A stretch of 32,054 bases of DNA, taken from the NCBI GenBank assembly GCA_963205075.1, contig CAUJIU010000027.1:1-32054 (forward strand). Reading direction: 5' to 3'. The translations under genes were made by a program, and so were the position numbers. Source of the stretch: Pseudomonadota bacterium. GTDB taxonomy: Bacteria; Pseudomonadota; Alphaproteobacteria; Rhodobacterales; Rhodobacteraceae. Positions within the stretch are counted from its first letter, which is position 1, and each line of letters begins with the position of its first letter. Positions 1 to 8,398 of the stretch are shown piece by piece. Below the pieces are notes generated by a model that worked only from the letters and a program-made list of their open reading frames with translations, was not told the origin of the DNA and searched no databases.

Positions 1-68
1 ATGATGGCCAGCACCAGCAGGATCACCACGGGGGGAATCGAGGTGAAGGGGTTTTCCGAACTGTCCAT
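1..68 (-). CDS. N-terminus of a probable rhomboid-family membrane protease (partial)
   Basis: Only the first 22 codons lie in the window; the gene runs off the left edge. The visible protein starts MDSSENPF and enters a proline-bordered hydrophobic segment ([11 protein letters not shown]) that looks like the start of a first membrane helix. An AGGAG ribosome site lies about seven bases before the ATG, which supports the start. A short polar head followed by PPVV and a membrane helix resembles rhomboid intramembrane serine proteases found near trpS in Rhodobacterales. That family assignment is from memory and rests on very few residues. It is divergent from trpS, with about 80 bases between the two starts. 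Confidence 0.4.
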   Translation of the reverse strand, partial: MDSSENPFTSIPPVVILLVLAI

Positions 69-151
69 TCTGTCTCCTGCCGCCGATGTTGACTGGCGGT
101 GGCGGCATGGGTAAGCCAGCCCGAACCCGAAATCCAGCCCCGGACGCATCC

Positions 152-1171
152 ATGACCAAGACCAGCTTCAAGCCGCGCGTTTTCTCGGGGATCAAACCCT
201 CGGGCGGGCTGCAACTTGGCAACTATCTGGGCGCGATCAAGCGCTGGGTCGACATGCAGGGCCCGAACTTCGAGACCGTCTATTGCGTCGTCGATCTGCA
301 TGCCATCACCGTCTGGCAGGACCCGGCCGAGCTGGCCGCCGGCACGCGCGAGATTGCCGCGGGAATGCTGGCCTCGGGCATCGACCCGGAAAAGTCGATC
401 CTGTTCAACCAGAGCCGGGTCAGCGCCCATGCCGAGCTGGGCTGGATCTTCAACTGCGTGGCGCGGGTCGGCTGGATGGACCGCATGACCCAGTGGAAGG
501 ACAAGGCCGGCAAGAACGCCGAAAAGCAGTCGCTGGGGCTATATGCCTATCCGTCGCTGATGGCGGCTGACATCCTGCTCTATCACGCCACCCATGTGCC
601 GGTGGGCGAGGACCAGAAGCAGCATGTCGAACTGACGCGCGACATCGCCGCCAAGTTCAACCACGATTACAAGACCGAGTTCTTTCCGCTGACCACCCCG
701 GTGATCGAAGGCCCCGCGATGCGGGTGATGAACCTGCGCGACGGCACCAAGAAGATGTCGAAATCGGGCGAGTCGGACATGGAGCGGATCAACATGACCG
801 ACGATGCCGACACCATTTCGAAGAAGCTCAAGAAGGCCAGGACCGATCCGGCGCCGCTGCCCGAAACGCTCGAAGGCCTGGCCGGGCGCCCCGAGGCGCG
901 CAATCTGGTCGATATCTATGCCGCGCTCTCCGACCGCACCGCCGAACAGGTGATCGCCGAGTTTGCCGGGGCGGGCTGGGGCACCTTCAAGCCGGCGCTG
1001 GCCGATCTGGCGGTGGAAAAGCTGGCCCCCATCTCGGTCGAGATGAAGCGGCTGATGGCGGACCCGGCCGAGATCGACCGCATCCTGCGCAAGGGCGCGG
1101 AGCGGGCGCGGGCAATCGCCGAGCCGATCCTGGCGCGCACCTACGAGATCGTCGGCCTGCAGCGCGGCTGA
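152..1171 (+). CDS. trpS: Tryptophanyl-tRNA synthetase
   Basis: Cytoplasmic class Ic aminoacyl-tRNA synthetase that charges tRNA-Trp with tryptophan using ATP. The 339-residue product has the usual bacterial length. The N-terminal [18 protein letters not shown] segment carries the HIGH-like ATP motif in its QLGN form, and the KMSKS loop is intact at residues 201-205. The reading frame is open back to an ATG at 86, but those 22 extra residues are low-complexity and unlike the family. The ATG at 152 gives the standard [13 protein letters not shown] start, although its ribosome site is weak. It stands alone, with the rhomboid-like gene divergent upstream and a VOC gene about 100 bases downstream. 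Confidence 0.96.
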   Translation: MTKTSFKPRVFSGIKPSGGLQLGNYLGAIKRWVDMQGPNFETVYCVVDLHAITVWQDPAELAAGTREIAAGMLASGIDPEKSILFNQSRVSAHAELGWIFNCVARVGWMDRMTQWKDKAGKNAEKQSLGLYAYPSLMAADILLYHATHVPVGEDQKQHVELTRDIAAKFNHDYKTEFFPLTTPVIEGPAMRVMNLRDGTKKMSKSGESDMERINMTDDADTISKKLKKARTDPAPLPETLEGLAGRPEARNLVDIYAALSDRTAEQVIAEFAGAGWGTFKPALADLAVEKLAPISVEMKRLMADPAEIDRILRKGAERARAIAEPILARTYEIVGLQRG

Positions 1172-1274
1172 CCGCCCGGGGTTTTGTGCGCTGCCGCACC
1201 GTTGCCCTGTGCACGGGCCGCTGTTCTGCCCGTGAGCGCGGGGCTATGCTGGCGCCAGTTCAGCGGAGACCGCC

Positions 1275-1757
1275 ATGCCCGACCTCGCCCCGCCCACGAC
1301 CCGCATCGGCCATATCCACCTCAAGGTCTCGGACCTCGACCGCGCCATCGGTTTTTATTCCGGCGTGCTGGGCTTCGAGGTTACCCAGCGCTACGGGCGC
1401 GGGGCGGCGTTTCTGGCGGCGGGCGGCTATCACCACCATATCGGGCTGAACACCTGGGAAAGCCTCGGCGCCACGCCGCCACCGCCCGGCCATACCGGCC
1501 TGTACCACACCGCCTTTCTCTACCCCGACCGCGCCGCGCTGGCGCAGGCGCTGCGGCGGGTGCTGGATGCCGGCATCGCCATCGACGGGGCCGCCGATCA
1601 TGGCGTCAGCGAGGCGATCTATCTGCGCGACCCCGACCAGAACGGGGTCGAGATCTACTGCGACCGCCCCGAGGCCGAATGGCCGCGCGGCCCGGACGGG
1701 CAACTGGCCATGGTGAACGCGCATTTCGATCTGGCCAGATTGCTGCGCGAAGCCTGA
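1275..1757 (+). CDS. VOC-superfamily (glyoxalase/extradiol dioxygenase-like) protein
   Basis: A 160-residue vicinal-oxygen-chelate protein with two beta-alpha-beta-beta-beta modules. Module 1 begins IGHIHLKVSDLDRAIGFY and module 2 begins near TGLYHTAFLY. Candidate metal ligands are a His in GHIHLKV, His78, and Glu126 in NGVEIYCD, matching the His/His/Glu pattern of the family. The layout resembles the CatE-like (catechol-2,3-dioxygenase-related) branch, but the substrate cannot be read from sequence and it may be a generic glyoxalase. A GCGGAGA ribosome site precedes the ATG. The following aminotransferase gene starts about 67 bases later, so the two may be cotranscribed. No functional link between them is evident. 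Confidence 0.85.
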   Translation: MPDLAPPTTRIGHIHLKVSDLDRAIGFYSGVLGFEVTQRYGRGAAFLAAGGYHHHIGLNTWESLGATPPPPGHTGLYHTAFLYPDRAALAQALRRVLDAGIAIDGAADHGVSEAIYLRDPDQNGVEIYCDRPEAEWPRGPDGQLAMVNAHFDLARLLREA

Positions 1758-1824
1758 GGGCGCCTTGCGGGCTGGACCCTGACCGGCCCGTCGCATAGCG
1801 TTCGCCCCAGACAGGGAGACACGC

Positions 1825-2691
1825 ATGGCGACCGGCACCGATATCCGCACCTATTTCAACGGCCAATGGCACGACAGCGACCTGATGGTCATGCGCGCCG
1901 CCGATCACGGCTCCTGGCTGGGCTCGACGGTTTTTGACGGGGCACGCTGGTTTGACGGCATGGCCCCCGACCTCGAGGCGCATTGCGCGCGGGTCAACAA
2001 CTCTGCCCGCGCCCTGATGCTGAACCCCACGGTCCCGACCGCCGAGATGGTGGCCATCGTGCGCGAGGGGCTGGCCCGCTACCCCGCCGGCAGCGCCGTC
2101 TATATCCGGCCCATGTACTGGGGCATCAACGGCGACGAGTCGGCCATTCTGCCGGATGCCGCCGAGACCGGCTTTGCCATCTGCCTCGAAGCCATCCCGA
2201 TGCCCGAGGCGACCGCCGCCAGCACCCTGACCACCACCCGTTTCCGCCGCCCGGTGCTGGAAAGCTCGGTGGTCAATGCCAAGGCCGGGTGCCTCTACCC
2301 CAACAATGCCCGCATGATCGCCGAGGCCCGCGCCAAGGGCTTTGGCAATGCGCTGGTCGCCGATGCGCTGGGCAATGTCGCCGAATCCGCCAGCGCCAAC
2401 GTGTTCATGGTCCGCGACGGCGAGATCCTGACCCCGATAGCCAACGGCACCTTCCTGGCCGGCATCACGCGGGCGCGCCATATCGCCAACCTTGCCGCCG
2501 ATGGCGTGCAGGTGACGCAGGCGGTGCTGACCTTCGACGATTTCCGCAGTGCCGACGAGGTGTTCCTGTCGGGCAATTTCGCCAAGGTCACGCCGGTCAC
2601 GGCCTTTGACGACCGCAGTTACCAGATCGGCCCCGTCACCCGGCGGGTGCGCGAGTTGTATTGGGACTGGGCAGCGTCCGAGAAGGCCTGA
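1825..2691 (+). CDS. Fold-type IV PLP aminotransferase, branched-chain amino acid aminotransferase-like
   Basis: A 288-residue class IV pyridoxal-phosphate enzyme, expected to exchange amino groups between branched-chain amino acids and 2-oxoglutarate. Lys153 in SSVVNAKAGCLYPNNARM is the predicted Schiff-base lysine. Glu187 in VAESASANVF is the acidic residue that binds the pyridine nitrogen. The FLAGITR segment contacts the cofactor phosphate in this family. A GGGAGA ribosome site supports the ATG. Rhodobacterales proteins with this sequence are usually annotated as branched-chain aminotransferases. D-amino-acid and other fold-type IV transaminases share these motifs, so I do not assign ilvE firmly. 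Confidence 0.87.
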   Translation: MATGTDIRTYFNGQWHDSDLMVMRAADHGSWLGSTVFDGARWFDGMAPDLEAHCARVNNSARALMLNPTVPTAEMVAIVREGLARYPAGSAVYIRPMYWGINGDESAILPDAAETGFAICLEAIPMPEATAASTLTTTRFRRPVLESSVVNAKAGCLYPNNARMIAEARAKGFGNALVADALGNVAESASANVFMVRDGEILTPIANGTFLAGITRARHIANLAADGVQVTQAVLTFDDFRSADEVFLSGNFAKVTPVTAFDDRSYQIGPVTRRVRELYWDWAASEKA

Positions 2692-2755
2692 CATTTGGTC
2701 CTGTTGCGGGACGGGCCGGCTTGCGCCAATATCGCCGCGGATCAGGGAGAGCCAG

Positions 2756-3211
2756 ATGCGCAAATTCCTCGTGGTGCTGGATGACAGCCGCGAATGCCTC
2801 AACGCGATGCGCTTTGCCGCCATGCGTGCCGCCCATACCGCTGGCGGCGTCACCATCCTGTCGATCATTCCGCCCGACGAGTTCAATCACTGGATCGGCG
2901 TGGGCGAGATCATGCGGCAGGAAGCGCGCGAGCGGATCGAGGCGCATTTCGAGGTCTTCGCCAAATGGATGCGCGACAAGCAGGGGGTGCAGCCCGAACT
3001 GGTGATCCGCGAAGGTGAGCCGGTGCCCGAAATCCTTGCCCATCTGCGCGAGAATCCCGATATCGGCGTGCTGGTGCTGGGCGCCGGCACCGACAGCCGC
3101 GGACCCGGGCCACTGGTCACCGCGCTGACGCGGCAGTCAGGCACCCTGCCCATTCCGATGACGCTGGTGCCGGGCGACATGTCCAAGGAACGGATCGAAG
3201 AGATCACCTGA
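2756..3211 (+). CDS. Universal stress protein (UspA family)
   Basis: A 151-residue single-domain Usp. It opens with the beta strand MRKFLVVLDDSRECLNAMRFA, typical of the family, and ends with the LVLGAGTDSRGPGPLVTAL region, which approximates the ATP-binding G-x2-G-x9-G motif. The frame is open further upstream, but the ATG at 2756 follows an AGGGAGA ribosome site and starts the domain exactly. Its TGA ends at 3211, and the next gene begins at 3212 with no gap, implying translational coupling to the CPBP membrane protein. The role is likely general stress or energy-state sensing; the specific target is unknown. Confidence 0.9.
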   Translation: MRKFLVVLDDSRECLNAMRFAAMRAAHTAGGVTILSIIPPDEFNHWIGVGEIMRQEARERIEAHFEVFAKWMRDKQGVQPELVIREGEPVPEILAHLRENPDIGVLVLGAGTDSRGPGPLVTALTRQSGTLPIPMTLVPGDMSKERIEEIT

Positions 3212-3841
3212 TTGGACCGCAGCCTCGCCCTTGCCATCGTGCCCGGCGCCGCGCTGGTGGCGCTGGTGCTGTGGCGGCTCGGCGGCACGATGGCGCCGAT
3301 CCACGGCTACATGATCGGGCTGGCGGTCTACTGGCTGGCCGTGTTGCTGCCGCTCTGCCTCATCAAGCTGGGACCGGCCGGGATGATCGCCGCGCTGCGG
3401 CCGCGCTGGCCGGGATGGCCGGGCCTCGGACTGCTGGCCCTGCCGGTGGTCGCGCTGGCGGCGAAGGTCTTGCCAGACGGCAGCTTCGCGGCCCTGCCGG
3501 GGGCGTTGTTCCTCTGGGTCGTGGTCGGGGCGCTGGTGAACGGCACATTGGAGGAGGCGTTCTGGCGCGGCGCGCTGCTGGAGGCCGCGCCGTCGCGTCC
3601 GGCGCTCATCGCCTCGCTGGGCCTGTTCACCGCCTGGCATCTGGCGCTGCTGGCCGCCCGGCAGGTCGAGCTGACCGGAGGCGCGCCGGCCCTGCTGGGC
3701 GGCGCCGCCGCGCTTGGCGCGATCTGGCTCTACGGGCGCGCGGTTTCGGGCACGGCGGGCGCGGGGGCGCTCGGCCATGTCGGCGTCAACCTGTTTGCCT
3801 TCGCCGATCTGGCCGCGCTCAACCTGCCGGCCCCGATTTAG
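3212..3841 (+). CDS. CPBP-family intramembrane glutamic endopeptidase
   Basis: A 209-residue multi-pass membrane protein with the three signatures of the CPBP (CAAX protease and bacteriocin-processing, Abi) family. These are the EExxxR motif EEAFWR (Glu114, Glu115, Arg119), the FxxxH motif FTAWH (His143), and HxxxN as HVGVN (His189, Asn193). Together they form the membrane-embedded active site. The start is a TTG that directly follows the stop codon of the universal stress protein gene, so translation is probably coupled. The substrate is unknown. In bacteria these proteins are linked to prenyl-protein-like processing, bacteriocin self-immunity or protein secretion. The motifs are complete, so an active enzyme is likely. 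Confidence 0.82.
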   Translation: MDRSLALAIVPGAALVALVLWRLGGTMAPIHGYMIGLAVYWLAVLLPLCLIKLGPAGMIAALRPRWPGWPGLGLLALPVVALAAKVLPDGSFAALPGALFLWVVVGALVNGTLEEAFWRGALLEAAPSRPALIASLGLFTAWHLALLAARQVELTGGAPALLGGAAALGAIWLYGRAVSGTAGAGALGHVGVNLFAFADLAALNLPAPI

Positions 3842-3855
3842 AACCGTTCCAAACC

Positions 3856-3884
3856 TTGACACTCCGCCGTTGCAGGCGCATATC
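3856..3884 (+). promoter_or_regulatory. Candidate sigma-70-type promoter of the nfu-tsaB-rimI group
   Basis: A perfect TTGACA -35 hexamer at 3856-3861 is followed after 17 bases by CATATC at 3879-3884 (three of six matches to TATAAT). Transcription would begin near 3891, about 23 bases before the Nfu start codon. It lies in the 72-base gap after the CPBP gene. Confidence 0.45.
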
Positions 3885-3913
3885 CGATACCTGACAGAAA
3901 AGGTAGGCTTGCG

Positions 3914-4474
3914 ATGTTCATCCAGACCGAATCCACCCCGAACCCCTCAACGCTCAAGTTCATGCCGGGACAAAGCGTGCTAGACGTCGGCACAGCCGAC
4001 TTTCCCAATGCCGAGGCCAGCGCCAAGTCGCCGCTGGCAACGCGCATCTTCACCGTCGAAGGGGTGAGCGGCGTGTTCTTCGGTGCGGATTTCGTCACCG
4101 TGACCAAGGCCCCCGAGAACGAGTGGGATCACATCAAGCCCGCGATCCTGGGCGCGATCATGGAGCATTTCCAGTCCGGCCAGCCGGTGATGACCGGCGA
4201 CGCGCCCGAGGCGCATGGCAACAACAATTCGGCCGAAGACGAAGGAATTGTCAGCCAGATCAAGGAATTGCTGGATACCCGCGTCCGCCCCGCAGTGGCT
4301 CAGGACGGCGGTGACATCACCTTCCACGGCTTTGACCGCGGCATCGTCTATCTGCACATGCAGGGCGCCTGCGCCGGTTGCCCGTCTTCGACGCTGACGC
4401 TCAAGATGGGCATCGAGAACCTGCTGCGCCACTATATCCCCGAAGTGATCGAAGTCCGGCCCGTCGCGGCCTGA
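3914..4474 (+). CDS. NifU-family (Nfu-type) iron-sulfur cluster carrier
   Basis: A 186-residue cytoplasmic protein that holds and passes Fe-S clusters to apoproteins. Residues 1 to about 85 form the Nfu N-terminal domain, beginning MFIQTESTPNPSTLKFMPG. Residues 112-184 form the NifU C-terminal domain with the cluster-binding CxxC, Cys153 and Cys156 in GACAGCPSS. The two domains are joined by a low-complexity acidic linker. The length and domain order match alphaproteobacterial and mitochondrial Nfu proteins. It may form a transcription unit with tsaB, which starts seven bases after its stop. Both TsaB and RimI are housekeeping RNA or ribosome modifiers, so the grouping looks positional rather than pathway-based. 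Confidence 0.93.
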   Translation: MFIQTESTPNPSTLKFMPGQSVLDVGTADFPNAEASAKSPLATRIFTVEGVSGVFFGADFVTVTKAPENEWDHIKPAILGAIMEHFQSGQPVMTGDAPEAHGNNNSAEDEGIVSQIKELLDTRVRPAVAQDGGDITFHGFDRGIVYLHMQGACAGCPSSTLTLKMGIENLLRHYIPEVIEVRPVAA

Positions 4475-4481
4475 TCGCAGC

Positions 4482-5084
4482 TTGGGCAGGCTCAACACCG
4501 TTCTGGCATTCGATACATCGGGGCCGCATTGCGCGGCCGCGATCCTGGTGGGCGATGATCTGGTTGCCTGCCGGGTCGACCCGATGACCAAGGGCCAGGC
4601 GGAGCACCTGATGCCGATGCTGCAAGGCCTGCTGGCCGCGCAGGGACTGGGCTGGAGCGACCTGACGGCGCTGGCCGTCGGCACCGGCCCCGGCAATTTC
4701 ACCGGTATCCGCATCGCGGTTTCGGCGGCACGCGGGCTGGCGCTCGGCCTGTCGATCCCGGCTGTCGGGGTCTCGGGGTTCGAGGCGCTGGCCCATGGCC
4801 TGCCGCGCCCCGTCGCCGCCAGGATCGCCGCGCCGCGCGGGCAGGCCTATATGCAGGTGCTGCGCGCGGCGGTCGATGATGCGCCCAGCCTGACGGAGGC
4901 AAGCATTGCCCCGCCGGCCGGAATTCCCCTCGCCCCCGAGGCCAGCCCCCAAACCCTGGTCGGGAACATCGCCCGTATCGGTCTGTCGCGGCTTGGCGGT
5001 CCGGTTCCCCGTCCGGCCCCGCTCTATGTGCGCGGCGCCGATGCCGCCCCGCCGCGCGATCCGGCGCCGGTCATCGTGCCGTGA
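4482..5084 (+). CDS. tsaB: tRNA threonylcarbamoyladenosine biosynthesis protein TsaB
   Basis: A 200-residue actin-like-fold protein. TsaB dimerises with TsaD and supports synthesis of the t6A modification on ANN-decoding tRNAs. The N-terminal phosphate-binding strand LAFDTSGPHCAAAIL and the conserved GTGPGNFTGIRIAVSAARGL segment are diagnostic for the family. The start appears to be TTG at 4482, seven bases after the Nfu stop, because no in-frame ATG or GTG lies near the beginning of the domain. The ribosome site is weak, so translation may be coupled to the upstream gene. Its stop overlaps the rimI start by four bases (GTGA), a common bacterial tsaB-rimI pairing. Confidence 0.92.
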   Translation: MGRLNTVLAFDTSGPHCAAAILVGDDLVACRVDPMTKGQAEHLMPMLQGLLAAQGLGWSDLTALAVGTGPGNFTGIRIAVSAARGLALGLSIPAVGVSGFEALAHGLPRPVAARIAAPRGQAYMQVLRAAVDDAPSLTEASIAPPAGIPLAPEASPQTLVGNIARIGLSRLGGPVPRPAPLYVRGADAAPPRDPAPVIVP

Positions 5085-5512
5085 CGGGCCGTACCGATGC
5101 CGGCGCGCTGGCGGCGACCCATGCCGCCGCCTTCGGTGACGACCGCCCCTGGTCGCAAGCCGAGATCGCCGCGCTGCTGGACCAAGCCGGCACCGTGTTG
5201 ACCGGCGACGCCGGTTGCTTCGTTCTGGGACGGGTGACGCTGGACGAGGCCGAGATCCTGACGCTGGCCACCCATCCCGACCTGCGGCGCCGCGGCCATG
5301 CCCGGTCGGCGCTGCGGCGTTTTGAAGCGGCGGCAACCCGCCTCGGCGCCCGGAAAATCTTCCTGGAGGTGGCGGAAGACAATGCCGCGGCCCTTGCACT
5401 CTATCTGGGCGCGGGCTACTCGGAGATCGGACGGCGGGCGGGCTATTATCGTCGCGCCGACAGGCCCGCGGTGGCGGCCCTGGTGCTGGAAAAGCCCCTT
5501 CCCCCCGCCTGA
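5081..5512 (+). CDS. rimI: Ribosomal protein S18 alanine N-acetyltransferase (GNAT)
   Basis: A 143-residue GNAT-fold acetyltransferase. The acetyl-CoA-binding loop RRRGHARSAL follows the strand TLATHPDLR. The C-terminal part shows EVAEDNAAALALYLGAGYSEIGRR, with the Asn and Tyr residues typical of RimI. The family acetylates the N-terminal alanine of ribosomal protein S18, though other protein N-termini are possible. Translation starts at a GTG that overlaps the tsaB stop by four bases. The tsaB-rimI order strengthens the assignment. A gap of about 190 bases with regulatory signals for the nucleoside transporter follows. Confidence 0.85.
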   Translation: MTGRTDAGALAATHAAAFGDDRPWSQAEIAALLDQAGTVLTGDAGCFVLGRVTLDEAEILTLATHPDLRRRGHARSALRRFEAAATRLGARKIFLEVAEDNAAALALYLGAGYSEIGRRAGYYRRADRPAVAALVLEKPLPPA

Positions 5513-5554
5513 ACCCCGCCAGACTGACCGCCCGCAGCACAAGCCGCCCGATAT

Positions 5555-5570
5555 TTGACCAAATGGTCCA
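5555..5570. promoter_or_regulatory. RutR-type operator palindrome upstream of the nucleoside transporter operon
   Basis: The sequence TTGACCA-AA-TGGTCCA matches the published E. coli RutR box TTGACCAnnTGGTCAA at 13 of 14 defined positions. The symmetry extends into flanking AT-rich bases, giving 12-base arms that match at ten positions. RutR is a TetR-family regulator that responds to uracil and thymine. No regulator gene is in the window, so the protein that binds here is inferred from motif similarity alone. Confidence 0.6.
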
Positions 5571-5598
5571 ATATTTTCGTCCCGGTTCAAGGAATCGG

Positions 5599-5627
5599 TT
5601 GACCCGTCACGTTCTTCACGCACTAAT
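5599..5627 (+). promoter_or_regulatory. Candidate promoter of the nucleoside transporter operon
   Basis: TTGACC at 5599-5604 (five of six matches to the -35 consensus) is separated by 17 bases from ACTAAT at 5622-5627 (four of six). Transcription would begin near 5634, about 70 bases before the first gene. The RutR-type palindrome would then be centred near -71. That position suits an activator more than a simple repressor, unless another promoter overlaps the palindrome. Confidence 0.4.
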
Positions 5628-5703
5628 CGCCTGCATGACACGCAGATGTCGCCTCTCTGGACGCCACTCTGGCAACCCAGGTTGTAACAGTTGGGAGATC
5701 AAC

Positions 5704-6699
5704 ATGACTTTCATGACGAAACTGCTCGGCGCTTCGGCTGCCCTGGCCCTGTCTGCCGGCGCGGCCCTTGCCGATCCGGCAATCATTTTCGACCTTGGTG
5801 GCAAGTTCGACAAATCGTTCAACGAAAGCGCCTTTGCCGGCGCGACCCGTTGGGCAACTGAAACCGGCGGCACCTTCGCCGAGGTCGAGCTGCAGTCTGA
5901 CGCCCAGCGCGAGCAGGCCCTGCGCCGCTTTGCCGAGGCCGGCAACAACCCCATCGTGATGGCGGGCTTCGGCTTCGCGACCGCGCTTGACGAGGTTGCC
6001 GCCGACTATCCCGACACCAAGTTCGTGATCATCGACATGGTCGTTGACCAGCCGAACGTGCGTTCGGTGGTGTTCAGCGAGCATGAGGGCTCGTATCTGG
6101 TCGGCATGCTGGCCGCCATGGCTTCCAAGACCGGCACTGTCGGCTTCATCGGCGGCATGGACATCCCGCTGATCCGCAAGTTTGCCTGCGGCTATGCCCA
6201 GGGCGTGCTGGCGGCCAACCCCGACGCGACCATCATCGCCAACATGACCGGCACCACGCCGGCCGCGTGGAATGACCCGGTCAAGGGTTCGGAACTGACG
6301 CTGGCCCAGATCAGCCAGGGTGCGGACGTGGTCTATGCCGCCGCCGGCGGCACCGGCGTGGGCGTTCTGCAGACCGCAGCCGACAGCGGCATCCTGTCGA
6401 TCGGCGTGGACAGCAACCAGAACTACCTGCATCCGGGCCAGGTGCTGACCTCGATGACCAAGCGGGTCGACAACGCGGTCTATGAAGCGTTCACCGCCGG
6501 CGTGGATCTCGAGACCGGCTTCAACGTCATGGGTCTGGCCAATGGCGGCGTCGGCTACGCGCTCGACGAGAACAACGCCGCGCTGGTGACCGCCGACATG
6601 CAGGCCGCCGTCGATGCGGCTTCGGCCCAGATCGCTTCGGGCGAACTGGTCGTGCATGACTACATGTCCGACGAGACCTGCCCCGGCCTGACCTTCTGA
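5704..6699 (+). CDS. BMP-family ABC transporter substrate-binding protein (probable purine nucleosides)
   Basis: A 331-residue periplasmic binding protein of the BMP/PnrA (Med) family that captures nucleosides for import. A Sec signal peptide of about 23 residues ends ALA before DPAIIFDLGGKFDKSFNE, whose KFDKSFNESAF segment is characteristic of the family. There is no lipobox cysteine, so the protein is soluble. Two cysteines (FACGYAQG and near the C-terminus) might pair. The frame is open upstream, but the ATG at 5704 has a GGGAG ribosome site and begins the signal peptide. It heads an ABC operon followed by a purine nucleoside phosphorylase, which supports purine nucleosides as the ligand. 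Confidence 0.9.
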   Translation: MTFMTKLLGASAALALSAGAALADPAIIFDLGGKFDKSFNESAFAGATRWATETGGTFAEVELQSDAQREQALRRFAEAGNNPIVMAGFGFATALDEVAADYPDTKFVIIDMVVDQPNVRSVVFSEHEGSYLVGMLAAMASKTGTVGFIGGMDIPLIRKFACGYAQGVLAANPDATIIANMTGTTPAAWNDPVKGSELTLAQISQGADVVYAAAGGTGVGVLQTAADSGILSIGVDSNQNYLHPGQVLTSMTKRVDNAVYEAFTAGVDLETGFNVMGLANGGVGYALDENNAALVTADMQAAVDAASAQIASGELVVHDYMSDETCPGLTF

Positions 6700-6725
6700 G
6701 GCCGGCAATCTCACAGAAGTTGGAG

Positions 6726-6751
6726 GGCCGCGCTGATCTTTCGGCGCGGCC
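6726..6751 (+). terminator. Intra-operon hairpin after the binding-protein gene
   Basis: An 11-base-pair stem, including one T-G wobble, encloses a four-base TCTT loop. The outer arms are GGCCGCGC and GCGCGGCC. It begins 27 bases after the stop codon. No run of T follows, so it is more likely a partial terminator or an RNA-stabilising 3' hairpin than a full stop. Such hairpins often allow more binding protein than ATPase or permease to be made. Confidence 0.5.
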
Positions 6752-6792
6752 TTCCGCATCGGCGCCGCCGTGACACGATTGACCGGGCCCGG

Positions 6793-6844
6793 CACTCTGA
6801 GCCCGTCACTCTGAACCCGTCACTGGCCGTCACGCCGAACCCCG
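6793..6844. repeat. Short imperfect tandem repeat, about 14-base unit
   Basis: Units CACTCTGAGCCCGT and CACTCTGAACCCGT are adjacent. They are followed by a shortened CACTGGCCGT and a diverged CACGCCGAACCCCG. The array ends just before the ribosome site of the ABC ATPase gene. No function is apparent. Confidence 0.5.
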
Positions 6845-6865
6845 ACCGGAAACCGGAGGCGAGAC

Positions 6866-8398
6866 TTGAGCACCCCAGCGATTGAACTCAAAGGCATATC
6901 CAAGGCTTTCGGGCCGGTTCAGGCCAACAAGGACATCTCGATCCGGGTGATGCCGGGCACCATCCACGGCATCATCGGCGAGAATGGCGCCGGCAAGTCG
7001 ACGCTGATGTCGATCCTCTATGGCTTCTACAAGGCCGATGCCGGAGAGATCTGGATCAACGGCAAGAAGACCGAGATCCCCGACAGCCAGCACGCCATCC
7101 GCGCCGGCATCGGCATGGTGTTCCAGCATTTCAAGCTGGTCGAGAATTTCACCGTTCTGGAAAACGTGGTGCTGGGGGCCGAGGATGGCGCGCTGTTGCG
7201 CCCCACTCTGGCCCGCGCCCGGGCGCAGCTCAAGAAGCTGGCCGAGGAATATGAACTGAACGTCGATCCCGATGCGCTGATCGAGGATATCGGCGTCGGC
7301 ATGCAGCAGCGGGTCGAGATCCTCAAGTCGCTCTACCGGCAGGCCGATATCCTGATCCTGGACGAGCCCACCGGCGTGCTGACCCCGGCCGAGGCCGACC
7401 ACCTGTTCCGCATCCTCGAAAGCCTCAAGCGCGAGGGCAAGACCATCATCCTGATCACCCACAAGCTGCGCGAGATCATGGAGATCACCGACACCGTCAG
7501 CGTCATGCGCCGCGGCGAGATGACAGCCACGGTGCGCACCGCCGATACCTCGCCGCCCGAACTGGCCGAGCTGATGGTCGGGCGCAAGGTGCTGCTCCGG
7601 GTCGAAAAGGCGCCCGCACGGCCCGGCGACAAGGTGCTGGAGGTCAGGAACCTCAGCGTCACCGATGACAAGGGCGTCAAGCGCATCAAGGACATCAGCT
7701 TCGAAGTGCGCGCGGGCGAGATCCTTGGCATCGCCGGCGTGGCCGGCAACGGCCAGTCCGAACTGCTTGAAGCGCTCGGCGGCTATCAGTCCGCCACCGG
7801 CACCATCCTGGTCAACGGCCAGCCGATCGACCTGACCGGCTCGAAATCCGATGGCCGGACCCGGCGCGACCGGGGCATCGCCCATGTGCCCGAGGACCGT
7901 CAGCGCGAAGGCCTGATCATGGATTTCCAGGCCTGGGAAAACGTCGCCTTCGGCTACCACCACCGGCCCGAATACCAGAAGAACCGCTTCCTGATGGACC
8001 ACGCGGCCATGAAGGCCGATTGCGAGCGCAAGATGGAGCGGTTCGACGTGCGCCCGCCCAACCCGATGCTGCTGGCCAAGAGCTTTTCGGGCGGCAACCA
8101 GCAGAAACTGGTGGTGGCCCGCGAGATCGAGCGCAACCCAGACCTGCTGCTGGTCGGCCAGCCGACCCGCGGGGTCGATATCGGCGCCATCGAATTCATC
8201 CATCAGCAACTGGTCGCCCTGCGCGATCAGGGCAAGGCGATCCTGCTGGTCAGCGTCGAACTGGACGAGATCCTGTCGCTCAGCGACCGGATCGCGGTGA
8301 TGTTCGACGGCCAGATCATGGGCGAACGCATGCCCGCCGAAACCACGGCAAAAGAGCTTGGCCTGTTGATGGCCGGTATCAGAGGAGAGGCCGCGTAA
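6866..8398 (+). CDS. ABC transporter ATP-binding protein, two-domain nucleoside/sugar type
   Basis: A 510-residue protein with two fused nucleotide-binding domains that powers the importer from the cytoplasmic face. Domain 1 has Walker [10 protein letters not shown] at 38-46, the signature-like [10 protein letters not shown], and Walker [10 protein letters not shown]. Domain 2 has a degenerate Walker A region (GVAGNGQSE), the signature SGGNQQK, and [15 protein letters not shown] in place of a classical Walker B. This asymmetry is normal for nucleoside and ribose-type CUT2-like ATPases. Translation starts at TTG 6866, seven bases after GGAGG. The ATG of the next gene shares a base with its TAA, so the ATPase and first permease are translationally coupled. 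Confidence 0.93.
   Translation: MSTPAIELKGISKAFGPVQANKDISIRVMPGTIHGIIGENGAGKSTLMSILYGFYKADAGEIWINGKKTEIPDSQHAIRAGIGMVFQHFKLVENFTVLENVVLGAEDGALLRPTLARARAQLKKLAEEYELNVDPDALIEDIGVGMQQRVEILKSLYRQADILILDEPTGVLTPAEADHLFRILESLKREGKTIILITHKLREIMEITDTVSVMRRGEMTATVRTADTSPPELAELMVGRKVLLRVEKAPARPGDKVLEVRNLSVTDDKGVKRIKDISFEVRAGEILGIAGVAGNGQSELLEALGGYQSATGTILVNGQPIDLTGSKSDGRTRRDRGIAHVPEDRQREGLIMDFQAWENVAFGYHHRPEYQKNRFLMDHAAMKADCERKMERFDVRPPNPMLLAKSFSGGNQQKLVVAREIERNPDLLLVGQPTRGVDIGAIEFIHQQLVALRDQGKAILLVSVELDEILSLSDRIAVMFDGQIMGERMPAETTAKELGLLMAGIRGEAA

Noticed and set aside
1212-1234. A terminator after trpS
   Set aside because: A seven-base stem with a nine-base loop (CACGGGC/GCCCGTG) exists but has no T tract and is too ordinary in GC-rich DNA to call.
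1606-2886. A 426-codon minus-strand frame across the aminotransferase gene
   Set aside because: It covers a well-supported gene on the other strand, spans an intergenic region and shows no recognisable domain.
8101-8200. Loss of ATPase function from the altered Walker motifs in the second ABC domain
   Set aside because: A degenerate second site with a QPTRG segment is normal for this two-domain family, so it is not a defect.
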